DNA of 16,248 nt from Rikenellaceae bacterium (GTDB taxonomy: Bacteria; Bacteroidota; Bacteroidia; Bacteroidales; UBA932): assembly GCA_012800665.1 (NCBI GenBank), contig JAAZIW010000269.1, positions 1 through 16,248 of the forward strand, given 5' to 3'. The notes below the pieces were generated by a model, which saw only the letters and a list, made by a program, of their open reading frames with translations, had not been told where the DNA came from and searched no databases. The position numbers were made by a program, and so were the translations under genes. Shown piece by piece: positions 1 to 7,851 of the stretch. The number at the start of each line of letters is the position of its first letter. Position 1 is the first letter of the stretch.

Positions 1-196
1 CAGTTGCTTTTGTTATTTTCTTGGTGTTTTAAAATTCTGTTTTAGTATTTGCAAAACAACTTTTTTTATAGTTCTATCTTAACTGTTTCAAAAGAATTGC
101 TTTAGCTGCACTTCGGTATCTTCAAAGCTCTATCTTGGCATTTTTAAAACAATCGCTTTCATCATCTTCTTTTTATCCTCTATCTTCAACCTTCCT
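1..196. other. AT-rich non-coding stretch with weak direct repeats
   Basis: I find no gene here. The stretch lies downstream of the chromate-transporter operon and is T-rich on the plus strand. The octamer TCTATCTT occurs three times, at 73-80, 129-136 and 179-186. The first two copies are followed by similar sequence (AAAGAATTGCTTT at 91-103 and AAAACAATCGCTTT at 146-159), which gives a degenerate repeat of roughly 50-56 bp. There is no convincing hairpin plus T-run terminator. Minus-strand frames are broken by stops after a few codons, so this could be a decayed sequence or simply low-complexity DNA. Confidence 0.4.
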
Positions 197-778
197 TTAA
201 TATATCAAAAATCCGATTAACCCCCCTATCAATATAAGCAGAATAGGATTTACCTTGAAGCCGAGCGAGGCGATTACGCTCGCCCCCATTATTGCCCACG
301 ACTTCCAATCGGGGAAATTCTCATGGAGAACGGTGATTTTGCCGGGTGCGAAATTAAACATCAGAATAAGCGCCGCCGCTCCGATAAGCCCTGCCACCGC
401 CGGCCTCAGCCCCGCCATCACATTGCCGAAAAGAGAGGTTTTATTGTATCTTCTATAAAGATATACGATTCCCCAGAAGATGAAAAAAGATGGAAGAATC
501 AAGGCGAAAGTCGCTAACGCAGAGCCTGCAATCCCCGATATTGTTCCTCCTAAATTAAACCCCACCTCATACCCCACATAGGTGGCGCAATTTATACCGA
601 TAGGTCCCGGAGTGGTTTGGGAGATGGCGACAATATCCGTGAATTGCCCTTGGGTAATCCAGGCGAATTCGGTGACCACCTTGCTTTGGATAAGGGAAAT
701 CATAGCCCCGCCTCCGCCGAAATTCACCAATCCTATAACAAAGAAAGTCCAGAAAAGTTGAAAGAAGACAGCCGTCAT
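197..778 (-). CDS. Chromate transporter family (CHR) protein, second half of a split pair
   Basis: This is a 193-residue integral membrane protein of the short-chain CHR (ChrA-like) family, which functions as two half-size partners in the inner membrane. A glycine-rich motif, NFGGGGAMISL, lies at residues 19-29 at the end of the first hydrophobic segment. A second family motif, QTTPGPIGINCATYVGY, lies at 54-70, followed by several hydrophobic helices to the C-terminus. The start ATG overlaps the stop of the upstream partner gene by 4 bp (ATGA at 775-778), which indicates translational coupling. Family knowledge points to anion transport with chromate efflux as the best-known activity. In anaerobic gut-type Bacteroidota the physiological substrate is uncertain, so 'chromate' is a family label only. 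I see no functional link to the alginate locus. Confidence 0.85.
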   Translation of the reverse strand: MTAVFFQLFWTFFVIGLVNFGGGGAMISLIQSKVVTEFAWITQGQFTDIVAISQTTPGPIGINCATYVGYEVGFNLGGTISGIAGSALATFALILPSFFIFWGIVYLYRRYNKTSLFGNVMAGLRPAVAGLIGAAALILMFNFAPGKITVLHENFPDWKSWAIMGASVIASLGFKVNPILLILIGGLIGFLIY

Positions 779-1329
779 GTTTTAGGAAGCGCCTCCTTCG
801 CCAAACTTATGCCCACAGCAAGCACGATGGTTACCAATATTATATATATGGGAGAGAATTTAAGCAGCGCCACCGCTACCAAAGAGCCAACGCACAGCAG
901 CCATTGCCACCATTTTTTACATCCTTTTTTAGCCATATTGATTGCCGGAATCAAAATAAGCCCCACTGCAACCGGCCTAACCCCCTTGAAAATTCTTACT
1001 ATCACTGTGTTTTCTCTAAAGGATGTAAAAACTATGGCTATAAGCAGAATTATTACAAAAGATGGCAGAACAGCTCCAAGCGTAGCCACAATTGCACCTT
1101 TCAGTCCGCGAAGCTTATAACCGCAGTAGATGGCCATATTCACTGCCAAAAGACCCGGGGCGCTTTGAGTCAGCGTGATTATGTCCGGCATCTCATCCTC
1201 GCTAATCCATTTGCGCTTCAGCATGGCATCCGCGATAAGAGGAATCATTGCATAGCCGCCTCCTATGGTAAAGGCGCCCACATATGCGAAGACAAAAAAG
1301 ATCTGCCAGAGAGAGGCTCTTTCGTTCAT
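775..1329 (-). CDS. Chromate transporter family (CHR) protein, first half of a split pair
   Basis: This is a 184-residue membrane protein beginning MNERASLWQI. It is the partner of the following gene and carries the paired CHR motifs: GAFTIGGGYAMIPLI at residues 18-32 and QSAPGLLAVNMAIYCGY at 55-71. Several hydrophobic helices follow. The reading frame is open to 1419, but the extra 30 residues (MVNQFYFYKYKYF...) are Tyr/Phe/Lys-rich translated AT-rich intergenic DNA and would overlap the susC promoter region, so I chose the ATG at 1327-1329. A promoter box lies immediately upstream of that ATG. The stop overlaps the start of the downstream partner (ATGA). The protein probably forms a heterodimeric anion transporter with it; the substrate is not evident from sequence. 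Confidence 0.85.
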   Translation of the reverse strand: MNERASLWQIFFVFAYVGAFTIGGGYAMIPLIADAMLKRKWISEDEMPDIITLTQSAPGLLAVNMAIYCGYKLRGLKGAIVATLGAVLPSFVIILLIAIVFTSFRENTVIVRIFKGVRPVAVGLILIPAINMAKKGCKKWWQWLLCVGSLVAVALLKFSPIYIILVTIVLAVGISLAKEALPKT

Positions 1330-1335
1330 GGTACA

Positions 1336-1343
1336 CAAAGATA
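1336..1343 (-). promoter_or_regulatory. Putative -7 promoter box of the chromate-transporter operon
   Basis: Read on the minus strand this is TATCTTTG followed by TACC and then ATG a few bases later. It matches the Bacteroidota -7 consensus TAnnTTTG. The box ends only six bases before the start codon, so the transcript would be leaderless or nearly so. I did not find a clear TTG-type -33 element at the expected distance, so this is tentative. Confidence 0.4.
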
Positions 1344-1363
1344 GGACAAAAAAATTATAGCCG

Positions 1364-1396
1364 TTGTGGTATTTATGAAGAAAATATTTATATTTG
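1364..1396 (+). promoter_or_regulatory. Putative Bacteroidota promoter for the alginate operon
   Basis: TATATTTG at 1389-1396 fits the -7 consensus TAnnTTTG, and TTG at 1364-1366 (within TTGTGG) could be the -33 element, with 22 bases between them. Transcription would start around 1400-1404, leaving a 5' leader of about 60 bases before susC. It is the only well-placed TAnnTTTG on this strand between the divergent genes. No comparable element was noticed at the junctions downstream, which fits a single operon promoter. Confidence 0.5.
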
Positions 1397-1403
1397 TAAA
1401 AAT

Positions 1404-1423
1404 AAAATTGGTTAACCAATTTT
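1404..1423. promoter_or_regulatory. Perfect 20-bp palindrome, probable operator of the alginate operon
   Basis: AAAATTGGTT at 1404-1413 is followed directly by its exact reverse complement AACCAATTTT at 1414-1423. The site begins 7 bases after the predicted -7 box and so covers the likely transcription start, a typical position for a repressor. The TGGT..ACCA core resembles operators of FadR-type GntR regulators, and a GntR-family repressor (AusR) is reported to control alginate catabolism in Zobellia. A partial second copy of the right half (TTAACCA at 1442-1448) lies exactly 30 bp downstream of the one at 1412-1418. The palindrome is seen directly; the regulator assignment is inference. A loop-less perfect palindrome is a poor terminator or hairpin, which favours a dimeric protein site. 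Confidence 0.6.
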
Positions 1424-1462
1424 TAATAACATTTTAATTTTTTAACCAGCTATTAGTTTTAT

Positions 1463-4400
1463 ATGCTAGCAAAAAGTATGTACAAACACGCCATAACGGC
1501 ATTCTTGTTTATAGTACTACCTATTTTAGCACTTGCTCAAGGAAGAGTCGTAAGGGGCGTGGTAACAGATGACGAAGGTCCTCTGATCGGGGCATCCGTT
1601 ATGCTTAAGGGAACAACTGTTGGCACCGCTGCAGGCATGGATGGAACATATTCGCTTAATGTTCCATCAGACGATGCGGTCCTTGTGTTCTCGAGCATAG
1701 GATACAAGACAATCGAACTCGTAGTAGGCAATCGCAAAGTGATTGACGTGCGTCTCGATGTCGAACAAAGATTACTGGAAGATGTGGTTGTGATAGGTTA
1801 TGGTACCCAAGCTAAATCGCATCTTACCGGTTCTATCTCCAAAATAAGCGGAGACGAGGCTCTCATAGACATTCCGGTGTCCGATGTAACAACTGCTTTG
1901 CAAGGACAAGTGGCAGGTCTTACTATCACTAACACTACTTCGGAGGTAGGCGTGATTCCGTCTATTCGTGTCAGAGGGACCGGTTCTATTTCGGCAGATA
2001 GTTCGCCGCTTATTATTATTGACGGATATCCCGTGCCGGATGGGTTGTCCACGGTAAACGCTTCGGATATTCATTCCATAGAAATCCTTAAAGATGCCGC
2101 TTCTGCTGCTATTTATGGTTCGCGGGCCGCAAACGGTGTTATTATGGTAACCACCAAGACGGGCAAGGCCGACGAGCCACGCTATTCTGTGAGGGTGTAT
2201 CAAGGAATGAAGTACGCATACCAACTGCACGACCTTCTCACCGCAGGCGAATACCTTAGACTACAAGAGTTCGAGGAATCGGTAGGGGGACCGGCAGTAA
2301 AAGGACAGGATAGAGCCGCTGCTTGGATAGAGCAAAACATAGGCGCTACCGATTGGCAGAGGGAAGGGCTTCGTGATTTCACAGGCATTACCCAGGCTCA
2401 ATTTACTGTGTCCGGAGGCCGCAAGTCTATGCGATACTACACTTCTGCATCTTACACAAAAGATGAGGGTATTATGCTCCAAAACTCTGTACAGAAGTTG
2501 TCTGTGCGCACCAGGCTCGACCTCGATCTTTCTCAAAGAGTCCGATTCGGATACAATATCTCAGGCAACTATTCCAAAAGAGACAGGCCGAGGAATAACT
2601 TTATAGATTTCTATAGAACCTCCTCTTTCCTTCCGGTTTACCATAATGAGTGGACAAGCGCTCTAACCGGAGGTTATACCGGTTTTGCGCGCGGCAGTCA
2701 CTTTAACCAGATAACCACTCCAACCGGAGATCCTGATTCTTTTGGCAACCCGACTTGGGACAGCAAGGTGAGTCCGTTCAATACTGCAAATAACAACCCG
2801 AAGAGTGTTATGGCAAATACTGAAAGGTGGTACGAGTCTATGTCCGGGCTGGGCAACGCCTATTTGGAGATAACACTTGCGAAAGGGCTTGTATTCAAAA
2901 CTTCCAATGGATTCAATGTAAGGTATTCCCCATCTTATACATATGCCAATCAGAATGCTACAAAAGATGGTACTCCAAGCAGAGGTACATTCAACAGTAC
3001 TTTATATGCAGATCTTCTGAGTGAGAATACACTCAATTATAATCTTTACCGAGGACCGCACAAACTGGATCTTCTCGCCGGATATACCATAGAAAACACG
3101 CGAGTGCAAACTGTTGCTCTGGATGGGACAGGCTTCCCTACCGACGATATACACACGCTTAATGCCGCAACCGCTTTTTCTCTTGCATCTTATAACAACG
3201 GGAATGGGGCAGGGACAGGCACATTCCGTTATCCTGACAAGATATTAGAGTCGGCTCTTGCCAGGGCTACATATAGCTATGCCGACAAATATCTTTTATC
3301 TGCATCGCTTCGCTTGGATCGCTCTTCTCTTTTTACCAAAGGCAATCGTAATGCGTGGTTCCCGTCTGTATCGGTCGGATGGAGAATATCGCAGGAACCA
3401 TGGATGCAGCATATCGATTGGCTCAGCACCCTTAAGCTTCGCGCCTCGTATGGAGTTACAGGAAATAACAACATTAACTATTTTTCCGCTTTGGAGGTTC
3501 TCGGAGGAGCGAATTATGTAATAGGCAGCGGGAATGGTTCTTTGGTTTCAGGTACTGCAAACACTTCTTCCACTCTTGCAAATGCCAACATTACATGGGA
3601 ACAAACGGACGAATTTAATTTAGGTTTAGACTTCAGCGCGTTGCGCAATCGTATAAACTTGACGGTTGACGGCTATTATTCTATAACTAGAGCTCTGCTT
3701 TTTGAGCAACCTACACAATCGTTCACCGGATTTACTAAATATTGGAATAATATAGGTCGCGTAAGAAATGCCGGTGTGGAAATCCAACTCTCTACTCTTA
3801 ACGTCAAGCATAGACGCTTCTCTTGGGCGAGTGACTTTAATTTTTCCTTATCCCGTAATAAACTGCTCGAAATCGGCGGGGAAAAAGAGGTGATAACTCA
3901 AGGAGAACGCAACGAAAATTATATAGCTCGTGTCGGTGACCCGCTTATTCAGTATTATGGCTTCAAAACAGACGGGGTATGGAATTCCACAGACGAAATT
4001 CAAGCCAATCCGCATTTTGCCGCTGATGTTCCGGGAGGACTACGCATTGTTGACATAAACCAAGACAATCAGCTTACAGACGCCGACCGCGTTCCATTGG
4101 GCAATCCTTATCCGGGATTCACATATGGAATGACCAATAACTTCAAGATAGGTAATTTCGATCTTTCGATACTCATTCAAGGGGTTGCCGGAGTTACGGT
4201 ATTCAATGGTGACGTGTTCTACAACGAGTCGCATAAATACAACACAGCTTATTTACGAGATCGTTGGGTAAGTCCAACTCATCCCGGCAACGGAAAGGTG
4301 CCATATATGAAAGTCGGTTATGATATGCTTCTTACCGACTATCCGCTTCAAGACGGATCTTATATTTGTCTTAGAAATGTATCGGCCGGTTATAACTTCA

Positions 4401-4612
4401 GCAAGAAGCAACTTGCAGGGAAGTTAGGGGGCCTTCGATTGTATCTAAGTGGAAACAATCTCGCCTATCTGTGGTCAAAAGATTATAAAGGCGTGAATCC
4501 GGAATCCAGAATGACATCAGGACCTTATTCCTCTCCTATGATATCCGGCTACCAAAGAGGCGGATTTCCTCTTACATCTACCATTACTTTTGGTGCTGAC
4601 ATAAAATTCTAG
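1463..4612 (+). CDS. susC: SusC-like TonB-dependent outer-membrane transporter (alginate oligosaccharide importer)
   Basis: This 1049-residue protein is the outer-membrane channel of the SusCD complex that imports glycan fragments using TonB energy. A signal peptide covers residues 1-25 (cleavage probably after ALA25, before QG). Then come a carboxypeptidase-D-like regulatory domain at about 28-102, a TonB-box-like segment DVVVIGYG at 107-114, the plug domain at about 115-234 and a 22-strand-type barrel to the end. The SusC signature KDAASAAIYGSRAANGVI lies at 210-227. The C-terminus ends in Phe (TFGADIKF), as expected for a barrel-assembly signal. Length is normal for the family. ATG 1478 (residue 6, MYKHAIT) is an equally plausible start; neither has a Shine-Dalgarno. 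It is the first gene of the operon, 12 bp ahead of susD. Specificity for alginate is inferred from the neighbouring lyases. Confidence 0.95.
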   Translation: MLAKSMYKHAITAFLFIVLPILALAQGRVVRGVVTDDEGPLIGASVMLKGTTVGTAAGMDGTYSLNVPSDDAVLVFSSIGYKTIELVVGNRKVIDVRLDVEQRLLEDVVVIGYGTQAKSHLTGSISKISGDEALIDIPVSDVTTALQGQVAGLTITNTTSEVGVIPSIRVRGTGSISADSSPLIIIDGYPVPDGLSTVNASDIHSIEILKDAASAAIYGSRAANGVIMVTTKTGKADEPRYSVRVYQGMKYAYQLHDLLTAGEYLRLQEFEESVGGPAVKGQDRAAAWIEQNIGATDWQREGLRDFTGITQAQFTVSGGRKSMRYYTSASYTKDEGIMLQNSVQKLSVRTRLDLDLSQRVRFGYNISGNYSKRDRPRNNFIDFYRTSSFLPVYHNEWTSALTGGYTGFARGSHFNQITTPTGDPDSFGNPTWDSKVSPFNTANNNPKSVMANTERWYESMSGLGNAYLEITLAKGLVFKTSNGFNVRYSPSYTYANQNATKDGTPSRGTFNSTLYADLLSENTLNYNLYRGPHKLDLLAGYTIENTRVQTVALDGTGFPTDDIHTLNAATAFSLASYNNGNGAGTGTFRYPDKILESALARATYSYADKYLLSASLRLDRSSLFTKGNRNAWFPSVSVGWRISQEPWMQHIDWLSTLKLRASYGVTGNNNINYFSALEVLGGANYVIGSGNGSLVSGTANTSSTLANANITWEQTDEFNLGLDFSALRNRINLTVDGYYSITRALLFEQPTQSFTGFTKYWNNIGRVRNAGVEIQLSTLNVKHRRFSWASDFNFSLSRNKLLEIGGEKEVITQGERNENYIARVGDPLIQYYGFKTDGVWNSTDEIQANPHFAADVPGGLRIVDINQDNQLTDADRVPLGNPYPGFTYGMTNNFKIGNFDLSILIQGVAGVTVFNGDVFYNESHKYNTAYLRDRWVSPTHPGNGKVPYMKVGYDMLLTDYPLQDGSYICLRNVSAGYNFSKKQLAGKLGGLRLYLSGNNLAYLWSKDYKGVNPESRMTSGPYSSPMISGYQRGGFPLTSTITFGADIKF

Positions 4613-4624
4613 AATATTCAAGTT

Positions 4625-6133
4625 ATGAAAAGATTTATAATTGCAATATCGCTTGCTCTACTGCTGTTCAATTCTTGCAATCTAGACCGTTATCCTTATT
4701 CTGAGGTTGCTGCCGACGAGTATGTAAAGGATGGCAAGTCAGTGAATAATCTTGTTGTAGGAATGTACAATGCTCTCTATGGTGCAGTGTATAATGAATG
4801 GGCAATGACAGAGTTGCGTAGCGACAACGCTCGTATGCGCGTAAATAATTCGACTTCTCAAGACTCCAAACTTATAGAGCAGCTGGACCAATTTGTCCCC
4901 ACCACTGCAAACGCGTGGATACAAAATCATTGGGATGCCACTTATGTGGCGGTAAACAGAGCGAACAATGTGCTTGCAAATCTTGACGTAGTGCAGGATG
5001 AAGCAGAAAGAGCTCGCTACGAAGGTGAGGCTCGATTTGTTCGCGCATGGATGTATTTCAATCTTGTACGTCTCTGGGGACCGGTTTTCATTATAACATC
5101 CAAGACCGGTGCCGACGAGGCTCGTCAAATGCAGCGTTCTTCTTCGGAAGATATATGGGCTCTGGTTGAATCAGATTTGAGAACAATCATAGATGAAAAT
5201 TTACTGCCTGCCGAAGTGTCGGCTTCTGATTTTGGAAGAGTAGACACAAGAGCGGCAAAGGCTATGCTTGCAAAAGTTCTTATCAGCGAGTATTCCACTT
5301 CCGACCCGGAATATGCCGAAGCTCTTGGACTGCTGGAAGAAGTAATTGTCGCATGTGGAAATCCCACATCCGGCGCAGAGATGGTTCCCTACAATATGGT
5401 TTTCGACAAAGAGAATGAAGGCAATGCTGAGATTATTTTCGCAATTCGCTATAAGAGTGGTAATTTGGGAATAGGTTCACCTTTCACTACTTTGTTCGCT
5501 CCTATAAATAATGGCGGCAATGTGGCAATAGGCGCACCCAAGCATTATAATTATCCCTCCGATAATATTATTTCCGCATTCGATGCCAATCCGGGCGACC
5601 TGCGTAAGGATGTGTGTCTGAGAGAAAGTTATTTTAACAAAACAACCGAAATGATAGTGGATAATGTTAATGCCCGCTATTGCAGCAAGTTCATTGACCC
5701 CGAAATGACCAGTGAGTGGGATGCTGAAAACGATTTTCCGGTAATACGTCTTGCCGACGTGATGCTCCTTGCTGCAGAGGTGCGTAATGAGCTATATGGT
5801 CCGGGAGACGAAGCTCTGACCCTTCTGAATGCGGTTCGTCAACGTGCCGGGATACCTTCATACACATTAGCGGATCTTTCATCCAGATATGAGTTCCGTC
5901 AAGCTGTCCGCAAAGAACGCCGCCTCGAATTGTGCTTCGAGAACCAACGTTTCTTCGACCTGCTCAGATGGGGTACAACGGTATCTACCATTAATTCTTT
6001 CTTGGCGTCTGAGCCGTTCTATGCGGGATACAACTATATTGTGAATCCTATCGAAGAATGGCAGACAGCTCTTCCGATACCGGTTTCGGTTTTGAACATT
6101 AATAAGAGTGTTGCCCAAAATCCGGGCTATTGA
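4625..6133 (+). CDS. susD: SusD/RagB-like surface glycan-binding lipoprotein
   Basis: This 502-residue lipoprotein is the lid of the SusCD importer and binds the glycan at the cell surface. The signal peptide ends in the lipobox FNSC with the lipidated Cys at residue 18. SusD features seen: an N-terminal helical region with AWIQNHWDATYVAVNRANNV, the TPR-like YEGEARFVRAWMYFNLVRLWGP, the late ADVMLLAAEVRNEL helix, and near the C-terminus the RKERRLELCFENQRFFDLLR segment typical of RagB/SusD proteins. Length is normal for the family. It follows susC by 12 bp and precedes the first IPT/TIG protein by 12 bp, so it is clearly in the same operon. The alginate ligand is inferred from context. Confidence 0.95.
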   Translation: MKRFIIAISLALLLFNSCNLDRYPYSEVAADEYVKDGKSVNNLVVGMYNALYGAVYNEWAMTELRSDNARMRVNNSTSQDSKLIEQLDQFVPTTANAWIQNHWDATYVAVNRANNVLANLDVVQDEAERARYEGEARFVRAWMYFNLVRLWGPVFIITSKTGADEARQMQRSSSEDIWALVESDLRTIIDENLLPAEVSASDFGRVDTRAAKAMLAKVLISEYSTSDPEYAEALGLLEEVIVACGNPTSGAEMVPYNMVFDKENEGNAEIIFAIRYKSGNLGIGSPFTTLFAPINNGGNVAIGAPKHYNYPSDNIISAFDANPGDLRKDVCLRESYFNKTTEMIVDNVNARYCSKFIDPEMTSEWDAENDFPVIRLADVMLLAAEVRNELYGPGDEALTLLNAVRQRAGIPSYTLADLSSRYEFRQAVRKERRLELCFENQRFFDLLRWGTTVSTINSFLASEPFYAGYNYIVNPIEEWQTALPIPVSVLNINKSVAQNPGY

Positions 6134-6145
6134 TACCAGTATATT

Positions 6146-7840
6146 ATGAAATCCAATAGAATATTGTACATCTTGCCGATGCTGCTCTTTTTTGCCGCAT
6201 GCGACAACATAAGCGTGGATGAAGTAGAATCCATGCCTCCGGTAATCTCCTCATTCGAACCTCAAACCGCCCCCGTTGGTGCTATTGTTAAGGTTATGGG
6301 TGAGCACCTCAATAATGTTACGGAAGCCTATATAGGCGATGTTAAAGTGGATATTGTGGAAAAAGTTTCCGACAAAAGACTATCGCTCAGAGTAGTTTCA
6401 GGCGTTACTTCCGGCAGCATTACATTGGTCAATCCCATGGGGCGTACCAGTTCATCCACATCGTTTAACTGCTCATTTGCGGTACCGGAAATCACTAAAG
6501 AAAAGCTTCAGTCCGAGGTGGAGATGGGTGACGAAATGCTAATTTCCGGTTCACAACTGAGTTCGGCTACCGCAGTGTTTTTTACCGCAGTAGGACACGA
6601 GACCGGCCACGAGGCTTCCATAGTGACATCTTCCAATACAGAGATTGTGGTAAAAGTCCCTTATGTCGAAGAATCCACTGCCAGAATAACCATGTCTTAT
6701 TTCGATGGCAGCAATGAAGCTTTCACTCCGCTAGTGTCGGCACCTACAGTAACGGTAATCCGCTATGTGCCAAGTTTCGACGCCTTTACTTTAGGCCGAA
6801 CAGCAGTAGGCAAAAGTATAGTGCTTACCGGGGAGTATCTCAATAATATAGACAAGATTATGGTAGGCGATTTTGAGGCTCCGCTGTTTAAGGAGCCATC
6901 CAAGATTACCTTTACGATTCCTGCCGGCGACTTTGCCGACGGCGAAACTACCGTGACTCTCAAGGCATATTACTTCGACAATAACGAAAGCATTATCCTT
7001 TCAGACTCATTTGTAGTTTATGTCCCGTTCGTACGTTATTGGGAAAGTGTCCGCACTTGGGCACAAGGGCGCACAGAGACCAACGAGTACGTGTCTTTTT
7101 TCTCTCCGGAATCGGGAATAGCCTACGAAAACGCAAAATGGAAAGAGGTGCTTGATCCGGTTGCCATGGCTCACAACGGAGCCCAGTGGGCATCTGCCAA
7201 TACCCCTAAACCGGGAGTAGTAAGTGACGAAGAGTATAATTCGGTGTTGCCCTACTTCTTCTTCTCTGCGGTTAGCGGCAATGTGCTTCAGATTAACTCT
7301 CCGGCTAACTCCAACAGCCAATTAAAGAACTTCTTTATTAGTTTCGAAGGAACGCCCTCCAACGATTATAGGGTGCCTGGAGGCAATAACACCATTCCTG
7401 GGACGCCAATTTTGGGATTCCGCTATTTAAATCCCGAGTCCTCATCTCCTGCCGAGTCTACGCTTGTCTCAAAGGTGCTTGCAGGACAGATAGAAAACAT
7501 AAACGAGGTTCTATTTCCAATAGATGTAGATGCCAAGACCATAGCGGGAATATCTATAACATCTATGTCGGGAGGCATAAAGTCAGATAAATGGTGCGAT
7601 CACCAGACTGCCGAATTAAAAGACGACCCGGGATACAAGCTTGACGCTGTTTTTCTTGTAGCGTATTACAGTAATAATGGCTACTCTAAAGACAATCCCG
7701 CGCTTAATATACGCAGGCTTGGCATTATACACGTGAACAGCATCGACTGGGGCGTCTACAGCACCAGCAACTATGGTAATTCAAAAATTACCTTTAGTTG
7801 TTATTGGCAGAAATACGATTACGATTATTCCAAACTTTAA
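6146..7840 (+). CDS. Multi-Ig (IPT/TIG-like) surface glycan-binding lipoprotein, SGBP 1
   Basis: This 564-residue lipoprotein sits in the SusE/SusF position of the PUL. The lipobox is FFAAC with Cys19. An IPT/TIG domain is clear at about residues 31-108 (PPVISSFEPQTAPVGAIVKV). A diverged one lies at about 113-198 and a third at about 207-293 (GRTAVGKSIVLTGEYLNNID). The C-terminal region, about 298-564, is different and contains INSPANSNSQLK at 383-394, PGTPILGFRYL at 418-428 and a terminal beta-rich RRLGIIHVNSID...ITFSCYWQ segment. The same order of motifs occurs at the end of the next protein, so this is probably the glycan-binding module, held away from the membrane by the Ig-like stalk. 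No catalytic motif is seen. Alginate binding is inferred from context. Asp follows the lipidated Cys directly; in Bacteroidota this does not mean inner-membrane retention. Confidence 0.85.
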   Translation: MKSNRILYILPMLLFFAACDNISVDEVESMPPVISSFEPQTAPVGAIVKVMGEHLNNVTEAYIGDVKVDIVEKVSDKRLSLRVVSGVTSGSITLVNPMGRTSSSTSFNCSFAVPEITKEKLQSEVEMGDEMLISGSQLSSATAVFFTAVGHETGHEASIVTSSNTEIVVKVPYVEESTARITMSYFDGSNEAFTPLVSAPTVTVIRYVPSFDAFTLGRTAVGKSIVLTGEYLNNIDKIMVGDFEAPLFKEPSKITFTIPAGDFADGETTVTLKAYYFDNNESIILSDSFVVYVPFVRYWESVRTWAQGRTETNEYVSFFSPESGIAYENAKWKEVLDPVAMAHNGAQWASANTPKPGVVSDEEYNSVLPYFFFSAVSGNVLQINSPANSNSQLKNFFISFEGTPSNDYRVPGGNNTIPGTPILGFRYLNPESSSPAESTLVSKVLAGQIENINEVLFPIDVDAKTIAGISITSMSGGIKSDKWCDHQTAELKDDPGYKLDAVFLVAYYSNNGYSKDNPALNIRRLGIIHVNSIDWGVYSTSNYGNSKITFSCYWQKYDYDYSKL

Positions 7841-7851
7841 ATCACTGAACA

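Noticed and set aside
130..190. A 19-codon minus-strand frame beginning at a TTG after AGGAAGG
   Set aside because: The peptide is short, has a non-ATG start and no recognisable features; the purine run is probably chance in A-rich DNA.
617..1120. Plus-strand open frame of 167 codons across the chromate-transporter genes
   Set aside because: It is antisense to two genes with clear family motifs, and its translation is rich in Ser/His/Thr with no recognisable domain.
1330..1419. N-terminal extension of the first chromate-transporter half
   Set aside because: It would add a tyrosine/lysine-rich tail unlike the family and extend into the operator palindrome; the ATG at 1329 with a promoter box just upstream is better.
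1404..1423. The palindrome as an intrinsic terminator of the chromate-transporter side or a hairpin
   Set aside because: It lies upstream of both divergent genes, is AT-rich with only four G/C pairs, and has no loop.
1772..2230. Minus-strand open frame of 152 codons inside susC
   Set aside because: It lies opposite the plug domain and SusC signature; its composition (Arg/Asn/His/Tyr-rich) is that of a frame shadow.
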